Shown here one piece after another: positions 5,243-10,274 of a stretch of DNA of 10,274 bases; position 1 is the first letter of the stretch; each line of letters begins with the position of its first letter. Below the pieces are notes generated by a model. The model ran no database searches and had not been told where the DNA came from. It was given only the letters and a program-made list of their open reading frames with translations. The stretch is from Frankiales bacterium. Its GTDB lineage: Bacteria; Actinomycetota; Actinomycetes; Mycobacteriales; SCTD01. The stretch covers positions 1 through 10,274 of the forward strand of contig JAOPVD010000125.1 of NCBI GenBank assembly GCA_025966295.1, in the 5' to 3' direction. Both the position numbers and the translations under genes were made by a program.

Positions 5243-7443
5243 GCGTCGGTGGGCCCCGGCTTGCGGACGGCGCGGCGGACGATCCGCACGCCGGCGGCCA
5301 CGAACAGCACGCCGGCGCCGACACCGGTGACCGCCAACGCGAGGCGGGCGTACCGCGTCGAGCGCACGATCACCTCGATCTCGTCGCGGAACGGCTTGCC
5401 GTTGCGGTCGACGACCACGGCGAAGACCACGAACTGCCCCGAGCGCTGGGCCTCCGCCCGGACGCTCGCCGACACCGCCGACTTGCCGGCCACCTCGACC
5501 AGCCCGGTCTCGGCGGCGGACAGCGTGGCGGTCTTCGACGAGAACCTGACCTTGACCCGGATGGGCAGCTCGAGGCCGTTCTCGATGCTCACCTGCAGCG
5601 TGCCCTTGCTGCTGGTGAGCAGCGCCCGGCCGCCGCGCACCACCACCCGCTGCCGCAGGCCCCGCACGTCGCGGCTCAGGGTGGTGGCCGCCAGGTGGGC
5701 GCCGTCCGGGTTGGTCCGCCAGGCGCTCGACTCGGCCCGGGCGACGCCCTGGCGCAGCCGGGTCTTGAGGTCGGCCAGCGCCCCCTGCAGCCGGCTGTCG
5801 TCGCTGGGCGCGTACAGCACCGCCTCGGTGAGCTGGGTGATCAGCTCCCGGTCGGCGCCCACCTGGCTCAGATAGGTCCGGGACAGCATCCCGGTGGTGT
5901 CCGCGCGCAGCTCGCCCCGGCTGGTCGGCGGGGCCGGGTCGTCCTGCGGCCGGTCGACGCAGCGCTCGGAGTTGTCGGCCACCGCCGCGATGCTCACCGG
6001 GCACAGCCACGGCAGCCGGCCGAGGTCGCGGAGCGCCCCGGCGGCGGCGGTGACGTTCACGTCGGTGCGGCGCTCGGGGGCGATCACCAGCGTGCGCGGG
6101 ATCGCGGGCGCCTCCGCCGCGATGATCGCCGTCTCGGCCAGGAAGCGCTGCTCGGCCAGGCGCGAGCCGACCTGCTGGGCCAGGTTGCCGGTGACCAGGT
6201 CGGAGAGGTAGCTGTCGGCGACCAGGCCGTGCAGCTTGGTGCCGGTGCTGTCGGTGCGCAGGTCGGCGCTGGCGCTGGGTGTCCGGTCCGGCTCGCTGTC
6301 CGGCTGCACGTAGGCCGACGGGTCGACGACGAAGGCGCGGGCGCCCGCCTGCGCCAACGCGTCGGCCGCCGGCCCCGAGACCGGCCCGACCGGTGGCCAG
6401 GCGACGGTCGTCAGCGCCGGCGTCCCGAGCGTCTCGTTGACCTCGCGCGTGGCCAGGGTGGCGGCGCGGGCCAGGTCCTCGCGGCCGCCGGGGGTGGCGG
6501 CCAGCGGCGTGACGTCGGGGTCGGCGAACGGCAGCGCGAGCAACCGGCCCTGCGTGACGCCGTTCTTCAGCGACGCCAGCCAGTCCTTGGCCGCCCCGCT
6601 GCCGGTGCCGTCGACGGTCTTGCCGTCCTTGCGGACCTGGTACGGCAGGCTCATCAGGCGGGCCGCCCCGAGCAGGTCGGGGTCGACCGCGTAGGTCACG
6701 GGGGCGGCGTCGCAGCGGGTCGCGGCCGGGGTGACCCGGCCGTCCGCCCGGGTGGCCGGGCCGTCGCAGCGCCGGTCCTCGGCGTACCGGGCGGCCGCCA
6801 GCAGCCGGCCCAGCCGGCCGCTCGGCGACAGCGAGGTGGCGAGCGTGTCGTCGAGCAGCGGCGTGGGGGCGGTGCCCTGGTGCGGCCGGTCCACGAGGGG
6901 CCAGACGACCGCGACCCGGGTCGGCTTGGGGTTGGCGTCGGCGAAGTACGGCACCCAGGTGGGCGCCAGCCCCAGGCTCTCGAGCGCACCGTCCGCCACG
7001 GCGCCGCGGGCCTCGATGTCCACTGGGTAGACCCCGAGCGAGGCCAGCCCGAGGGCGTCGACGTCGGACCGGATGTCGAAGGTGGTGCTCTGCCCCGGCG
7101 CCAGCGCGTCGGTCAGGGGCTTGGTGGTGCTGCCGAGCACCCGGCTGGTCTCGGGGCGGTCGCGGTCGGCCAGGTGCAGCTCGCCGCGGCTGATGACGCG
7201 GGGGCCGGACCGCAGCCGGACCGAGATGCGGGTGATGGGCGTGCCGCCGAGGTTCGTGATGCGGCCGGTGACCTGGAAGGCGTCGTGCGCCTTCGGCGCC
7301 CGTGGTGTGAGCGAGGTGACCATCACCTGCAGCGGCGCCTCCGGGCCCGGGGCCGGAGGCGGCGTCGGGGCGGCCGCCGCGGGGACGGCCACCGCCAGCA
7401 GGACCAGGACGCCCAGCAGGTGGCGGGCCGCGGTGCGCCTCAT
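5239..7443 (-). CDS. Exported membrane-anchored DUF6049 family protein (Rv3909-like)
   Basis: The 734-residue protein has a signal peptide (residues 1-25, RRTAARHLLGVLVLLAVAV, Ala-rich cleavage region), a Pro-rich linker, an immunoglobulin-like beta domain (about 40-145, FQVTGRITNLGGTP), a large central alpha/beta region, a second beta domain (about 600-690, VSIENGLELPIRVKVRF) and a C-terminal membrane helix (about 701-720) with a basic tail. Most of it should therefore sit outside the membrane, anchored at its C-terminus. The central region has recurring strand motifs (VAVVWPLVDRP, VTYAVDPDLL, LLALPFADPDV, ARAFVVDPSAY) that suggest a TIM-barrel or NodB-like fold; this is inference. The position between the Nudix and murJ genes matches M. 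tuberculosis Rv3909 and its Streptomyces counterpart, whose biochemical role is not known to me. Both ends overlap neighbours by ATGA, pointing to tightly linked expression with MurJ. Confidence 0.88.
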   Translation of the reverse strand: MRRTAARHLLGVLVLLAVAVPAAAAPTPPPAPGPEAPLQVMVTSLTPRAPKAHDAFQVTGRITNLGGTPITRISVRLRSGPRVISRGELHLADRDRPETSRVLGSTTKPLTDALAPGQSTTFDIRSDVDALGLASLGVYPVDIEARGAVADGALESLGLAPTWVPYFADANPKPTRVAVVWPLVDRPHQGTAPTPLLDDTLATSLSPSGRLGRLLAAARYAEDRRCDGPATRADGRVTPAATRCDAAPVTYAVDPDLLGAARLMSLPYQVRKDGKTVDGTGSGAAKDWLASLKNGVTQGRLLALPFADPDVTPLAATPGGREDLARAATLATREVNETLGTPALTTVAWPPVGPVSGPAADALAQAGARAFVVDPSAYVQPDSEPDRTPSASADLRTDSTGTKLHGLVADSYLSDLVTGNLAQQVGSRLAEQRFLAETAIIAAEAPAIPRTLVIAPERRTDVNVTAAAGALRDLGRLPWLCPVSIAAVADNSERCVDRPQDDPAPPTSRGELRADTTGMLSRTYLSQVGADRELITQLTEAVLYAPSDDSRLQGALADLKTRLRQGVARAESSAWRTNPDGAHLAATTLSRDVRGLRQRVVVRGGRALLTSSKGTLQVSIENGLELPIRVKVRFSSKTATLSAAETGLVEVAGKSAVSASVRAEAQRSGQFVVFAVVVDRNGKPFRDEIEVIVRSTRYARLALAVTGVGAGVLFVAAGVRIVRRAVRKPGPTDA

Positions 7444-7922
7444 GCGGTCTCGGCCAGCAGGTCGGGGACCTTCTCCAGCAGCCGGCGCTCGTCGGCGTAG
7501 GCCAGCCGCGCGGGCAGCTCGGCGACCGGCACCCAGGCCACCTCGCTCACCTCGACGTCCTCGTCGGACAGCTCCAGGCCGCGGTCCGGGTCCACCGCGA
7601 GCAGCAGGAAGTGGTGCACGGTCTTGTGCACGCGGCGCCCGTCGGCGACGAACCAGAAGTCGATGGTGCCGAGCTTGCCGACCACCTCGCCGAGGATGCC
7701 CGTCTCCTCCTGCACCTCACGGACGGCAGCCTGCGGCTCGGTCTCGCCGGCCTCCACGTGCCCCTTCGGCAGCGACCACAGCAGCCGGCCTCGGCGGTCG
7801 AGCCGGCCGATGAGGGCGCCGCGTGCGCCCGGGCCTCGGCGGTCCAGGACCAGGCCACCGGCGCTCGTCTCGTCCACCCGGCGCAGCGGCCGCCGGGACG
7901 GCGGCTGGGGGACGGGTGGCAT
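7440..7922 (-). CDS. Nudix hydrolase, MutT4-like
   Basis: The 160-residue protein carries a complete Nudix box, G-x5-E-x7-REVQEETGI, at residues 54-76 (Gly54, Glu60, Arg68, Glu69, Glu72, Glu73), so it should be an active Mg2+-dependent pyrophosphohydrolase. The preceding LLWSLPKGH is typical of the diadenosine-polyphosphate and MutT-like group. The substrate cannot be read from sequence; nucleoside triphosphates or dinucleoside polyphosphates are possible. The N-terminal 20 residues are Pro/Arg-rich and probably disordered. By locus it corresponds to M. tuberculosis mutT4 (Rv3908), next to and divergent from pcnA. I chose ATG 7922 over an upstream in-frame GTG at 7961 because TACGCT lies 6 bases before the ATG, as in a leaderless actinobacterial transcript. 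It is the first gene of a likely operon with the DUF6049 protein and murJ, overlapping the former by ATGA. Confidence 0.92.
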   Translation of the reverse strand: MPPVPQPPSRRPLRRVDETSAGGLVLDRRGPGARGALIGRLDRRGRLLWSLPKGHVEAGETEPQAAVREVQEETGILGEVVGKLGTIDFWFVADGRRVHKTVHHFLLLAVDPDRGLELSDEDVEVSEVAWVPVAELPARLAYADERRLLEKVPDLLAETA

Positions 7923-7934
7923 GCGGTCAGCGTA
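7923..7934 (-). promoter_or_regulatory. Probable leaderless promoter (-10) of the Nudix-DUF6049-murJ operon
   Basis: TACGCT at 7934..7929 on the minus strand fits TANNNT and is followed by 6 bases and the ATG at 7922. That spacing puts the transcript start at the initiator codon. No Shine-Dalgarno sequence is present, which agrees with a leaderless mRNA. The -35 region is not clear. Confidence 0.55.
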
Positions 7935-7965
7935 CGGCGGGTGCCCGGCCCTGACCTGCACCGCG

Positions 7966-7992
7966 ACGCCGCACCGCGCGGTGTGCGGCGCC
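7966..7992. repeat. Inverted repeat in the divergent promoter gap
   Basis: The arms CGCCGCAC (7967-7974) and GTGCGGCG (7983-7990) are perfectly complementary. They enclose a segment that overlaps a perfect 10-bp palindrome, ACCGCGCGGT (7973-7982). It lies between the two -10 boxes, near where a -35 element of the rightward promoter would be, so it could be an operator; chance is possible at this base composition. Confidence 0.4.
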
Positions 7993-8007
7993 GGGCGCGC
8001 GTCGCCC

Positions 8008-8021
8008 TACGCTTGGGCCCC
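8008..8021 (+). promoter_or_regulatory. Probable -10 box of pcnA, near-leaderless
   Basis: TACGCT at 8008-8013 is followed by 8 bases and GTG 8022. No Shine-Dalgarno sequence precedes this GTG. The hexamer is identical to the one on the opposite strand for the Nudix gene. Confidence 0.5.
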
Positions 8022-9464
8022 GTGCCTGATCTCTCGGAGCTCCAGAGCAACGCCGTGCGCGAGCTGGTGACGCGCTCGCCGCTGCTCGTCGACCTCGGTG
8101 AGCGCTTCGCGGCAGCCGGTCACCAGCTGCACCTGGTCGGCGGGTCGGTGCGGGACGCGCTGCTCGGCCGGCTCGGCGACGACCTCGACCTGACGACCGA
8201 CGCCCACCCGGAGCAGGTGCTCGCGCTGGTCGAGGGCTGGGCCGAGGCGACCTGGGACGTCGGCATCGCCTTCGGCACGGTGGGGCTGCAGAAGCGGGGC
8301 ACCCGCGTCGAGATCACGACCTACCGGTCCGAGGCCTACGACCGCACCTCCCGCAAGCCCGAGGTCGCCTACGGCGAGTCCCTCGAGGACGACCTGGTCC
8401 GGCGCGACTTCGCCATGAACGCGCTCGCCCTCGCGCTGCCCGACTGGAAGGCGCCGGGGGCGTTCGTCGACCTGTTCGGCGGGATGGACGATCTGGCAGC
8501 CGGCATCATCCGCACGCCCGGCCGGCCGGAGGACTCGTTCGACGACGACCCGCTGCGGATGCTGCGGGCCGCCCGGTTCGCCTCCCAGCTCGGCTTCACC
8601 GTCGCCCCGGAGGTGGTGGTGGCGATGACCGAGCGGGCCGAGCGGATCAGCATCGTGAGTGCCGAGCGGATCCGGGCCGAGCTGGAGAAGCTGCTGCTCG
8701 GCGCCCACCCCCGCACGGGCCTGACGCTCCTGGTCGAGACCGGCCTGGCCGCGTACGTCCTGCCGGAGCTCCCGGCGCTGCAGCTCGAGATCGACGAGCA
8801 CCACCAGCACAAGGACGTCTACGAGCACACCCTGCAGGTGCTGGAGCGGGCCATCGCGCTCGAGGACGGCGAGCCGGACCTGGTGCTGCGGCTGGCCGCC
8901 CTGCTCCACGACATCGGCAAGCCCGCGACCCGCCGGCACGAGCCGGGCGGCGGGGTGTCGTTTCACCACCACGAGGTCAAGGGCGCGCACCTGGCGCGCA
9001 AGCGACTCAAGGCGCTCACCTTCGGCAAGGACGTGGTCGAGGCGGTCTTCCTGCTCACCGAGATGCACCTGCGCTTCCACGGCTACGGCCAGCCCGGCAC
9101 CTCCCCGTGGACCGACGCCGCGGTCCGGCGGTACGTGCACGACGCGGGGGACCAGCTCGAGCGCCTCCACAAGCTCACCCGCTCCGACTGCACCACCCGC
9201 AACCGGCGCCGAGCCGAGCGGCTCTCGGCGGCCTACGACGACCTCGAGGAGCGGATCGCGGCGCTCGCCGAGCAGGAGGAGCTGCGGGCGATCCGGCCGG
9301 ACCTGGACGGCGGCGAGATCATGGAGCTGCTCGGGCTGGAACCGGGCCCGCTGGTGGGCCAGGCCTACCGGCACCTGCTCGCGGTGCGGATGGAGCGCGG
9401 GCCGCTGCCCCACGACGAGGCCGTCGCCGAACTCCGCGCGTGGCACCGCACGCAGTTGGCCTAG
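8022..9464 (+). CDS. pcnA: CCA-adding tRNA nucleotidyltransferase (PcnA/Cca) with HD domain
   Basis: The 480-residue enzyme adds or repairs the CCA end of tRNAs using CTP and ATP. The class II nucleotidyltransferase head is complete: LVGGSVRD (38-45), catalytic DDLDL with Asp54 and Asp56, RRDFAMNA (127-134), the template-like motif DDPLRMLRAARF (175-186), and SAERIRAELEKLL (213-225). An HD domain follows (about 260-390) with HDIGK (296-300) and a His cluster near 315-317, the arrangement of actinobacterial PcnA proteins; it may carry metal-dependent phosphatase or phosphodiesterase activity. The start is GTG 8022 (PDLSELQSNAV): the frame stays open leftward through the promoter gap and into the Nudix gene, but TACGCT sits 8 bases upstream and homologues begin here. 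It is transcribed divergently from the Nudix operon, as in M. tuberculosis Rv3907c/Rv3908. Confidence 0.96.
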   Translation: MPDLSELQSNAVRELVTRSPLLVDLGERFAAAGHQLHLVGGSVRDALLGRLGDDLDLTTDAHPEQVLALVEGWAEATWDVGIAFGTVGLQKRGTRVEITTYRSEAYDRTSRKPEVAYGESLEDDLVRRDFAMNALALALPDWKAPGAFVDLFGGMDDLAAGIIRTPGRPEDSFDDDPLRMLRAARFASQLGFTVAPEVVVAMTERAERISIVSAERIRAELEKLLLGAHPRTGLTLLVETGLAAYVLPELPALQLEIDEHHQHKDVYEHTLQVLERAIALEDGEPDLVLRLAALLHDIGKPATRRHEPGGGVSFHHHEVKGAHLARKRLKALTFGKDVVEAVFLLTEMHLRFHGYGQPGTSPWTDAAVRRYVHDAGDQLERLHKLTRSDCTTRNRRRAERLSAAYDDLEERIAALAEQEELRAIRPDLDGGEIMELLGLEPGPLVGQAYRHLLAVRMERGPLPHDEAVAELRAWHRTQLA

Positions 9465-9471
9465 TCCTTTT

Positions 9472-9501
9472 TGGCCATGGCGACCGGGATGGGTGGCCAT
9501 G
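9472..9501. repeat. Direct repeat TGGCCATG in front of the FecR-like gene
   Basis: TGGCCATG occurs at 9472-9479 and again at 9494-9501, two turns of the helix apart (22 bases), in the 49-base gap between pcnA and the next gene. The first copy also belongs to the palindrome GCCATGGC (9474-9481). Such phased half-sites can bind a regulator; no -10 or -35 pair could be assigned with confidence. Confidence 0.35.
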
Positions 9502-9513
9502 ATGATGTAGGAC

Positions 9514-10274
9514 GTGACGGACAAGGCGGACCTTCTCCAGGGTCCACACGGCTGGAAGGTCGTCCTGGCGGGCGGCCTCGCCGTGCTGTCCGCGGCCGCC
9601 GCCACGCTGGCCATCCGCGCCACCGACCCGGCCTCGGCCGACACCTACCTCACCGGCGCCCACAACGCGGCCGTGCGCACCGTCGACGGCGATCTGCACA
9701 CCGCGGCCGCCGGCGAGCGGCTGGCGCGGGGCGCGACCGTCCTGACCGGCGTCGGCGGCAGCGCGCAGCTGGCCACGGGAGGGCGCACCGTCTACCTGGG
9801 CGCCGGGTCGACCGTCCGGGTCCTGGACGGCGTCCACCAGCAGCTCCAGCGCGGCCTGATCATGGTGGACAGCCGCGAGGGCGCCCGGCTCGACCTCGAC
9901 ACCTTGGCGGGCAAGGTCGCGACCGCCGCCGGGGCGCTCGCCCGCGTGGAGACCGCCGCCCAGCTCCGCCTGGCGGTCTACGACGGCAGCGCGGCCCTCA
10001 CGGCCGCCGGCCGCAGCGCCACCGCCACCGTGGACCGCCTGCACCAGGTGCTGACCCCCTACGGCCAGGTCGCCGGCCGCACCACCGTGCTGGCGCTCAC
10101 GCCCGACGACCCGTGGGAGGCGCGCCTGGTGGCCGACCTCGTGGCCGCCGACCAGGACCTCACGCACCTCGCCGACAGCCTCGGCGGCAGCGACGGTGCG
10201 GCGCTGCTGACCGCCGCACCGGCGGCGCTGCGCACCCTCCCGACCCCGCCGGTCGGGCCGGCTCGCGGTGAGAC
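9514..10274 (+). CDS. Membrane-anchored FecR-domain protein (partial, C-terminus cut by window)
   Basis: From GTG 9514 the frame is open to the right edge (253 complete codons, no stop). It begins with a short cytoplasmic head (MTDKADLLQGPHG), a membrane segment or signal anchor (about residues 14-36, WKVVLAGGLAVLSAAAATLA), then an Ala/Gly-rich beta domain (about 50-130) with the FecR pattern: a threshold-like GERLARGATVLTG, GSAQLATGGRTVYLGAGSTVRV and QLQRGLIMVDSREG. The later part (about 150-190) repeats a beta pattern, then becomes helical near DDPWEARLVADLV. FecR domains occur in signal-transducing anti-sigma regulators and in many surface proteins of unknown role; no cytoplasmic anti-sigma domain is seen here. 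A TAG in frame just upstream (9508-9510) fixes the earliest start. The ribosome binding site is weak (AGGA one base from GTG), so it may be leaderless or translated after pcnA, 49 bases away. Confidence 0.72.
   Translation, partial: MTDKADLLQGPHGWKVVLAGGLAVLSAAAATLAIRATDPASADTYLTGAHNAAVRTVDGDLHTAAAGERLARGATVLTGVGGSAQLATGGRTVYLGAGSTVRVLDGVHQQLQRGLIMVDSREGARLDLDTLAGKVATAAGALARVETAAQLRLAVYDGSAALTAAGRSATATVDRLHQVLTPYGQVAGRTTVLALTPDDPWEARLVADLVAADQDLTHLADSLGGSDGAALLTAAPAALRTLPTPPVGPARGE

Noticed and set aside
3188..5875. 895-codon plus-strand open frame opposite murJ and the TadE-like gene
   Set aside because: It is His/Gln/Arg/Gly-rich without any family motif and antisense to a certain murJ; a GC-composition shadow.
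5243..6010. Extension of the murJ frame upstream to 6010
   Set aside because: Those 256 residues are a Gly/Arg/Pro-rich shadow of the DUF6049 gene; the MurJ N-terminal signature starts at ATG 5242, which overlaps the preceding stop.
5695..7500. 601-codon plus-strand open frame opposite the DUF6049 gene
   Set aside because: Same reason: repetitive Gly/Arg/Val/Gln composition, no start signal, and a real secreted protein on the other strand.
9456..9477. Possible terminator after pcnA (TGGCC, T run, GGCCA)
   Set aside because: The stem is only 5 bp, the T run lies in the loop rather than after it, and the 5' arm is inside the pcnA coding end.
8007..9644. 545-codon minus-strand open frame opposite pcnA
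   Set aside because: All CCA-adding enzyme motifs are intact on the plus strand; the antisense product shows no domain.
9471..10271. Plus-strand frame starting MAMATGMGGHDD, and a minus-strand frame 9319-10167, over the FecR-like gene
   Set aside because: The frame from GTG 9514 gives a membrane segment and a FecR-like beta pattern; the other two give Arg/Gly/Pro-rich sequence without structure.

Overview
The window is very GC-rich (roughly three quarters G+C by eye), uses many GTG starts, and carries the gene order pcnA <> mutT4-like Nudix - DUF6049 protein - murJ - pseudokinase - sigM - anti-sigma factor. From established knowledge this is the conserved actinobacterial locus that in Mycobacterium tuberculosis runs pcnA-mutT4-Rv3909-mviN-sigM-rsmA-trxB2-trxC. 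The organism is therefore a high-GC actinomycete. I cannot name the genus, and the two extra genes inside the locus did not let me narrow it further.

Layout. From 1 to 7922 all genes are on the minus strand; from 8022 to the right edge they are on the plus strand. A 99-base gap (7923-8021) holds two divergent promoter-like -10 boxes, both TACGCT, placed so that both transcripts would be leaderless or nearly so. Leftward from it run a Nudix hydrolase, a large exported membrane-anchored DUF6049 protein and the lipid II flippase MurJ, joined by 4-base ATGA overlaps. A small single-pass TadE/TadG-like protein follows 45 bases later. Then comes a non-coding stretch (2906-3223) whose centre is a well-conserved ydaO-type cyclic di-AMP riboswitch controlling a secreted NlpC/P60 cell-wall hydrolase, which ends at a strong hairpin (2400-2444). 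Beyond it lie a transmembrane pseudokinase with a discoidin-like extracellular domain, an ECF sigma factor of the SigM type and a zinc-binding anti-sigma factor cut by the left edge; the last two overlap by ATGA behind a near-perfect ribosome binding site. Rightward lie the CCA-adding enzyme and a membrane-anchored FecR-domain protein cut by the right edge.

How it fits together. Most of the left block concerns the cell envelope: MurJ moves lipid II outward, the pseudokinase corresponds to the C-terminal part that is fused to MurJ in M. tuberculosis and there recruits the FHA protein FhaA, the DUF6049 protein probably works on the outer face, the NlpC/P60 enzyme cuts peptidoglycan under c-di-AMP control, and SigM with its anti-sigma factor is a stress-response switch. 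Here the murJ and pseudokinase genes are separated by the TadE-like gene and the riboswitch-hydrolase unit. This, and the possible direct masking of the hydrolase's ribosome binding site by riboswitch segments, are the points most worth a second look. I found no evidence of a wholly new system, mobile element, CRISPR array, tRNA or rRNA.
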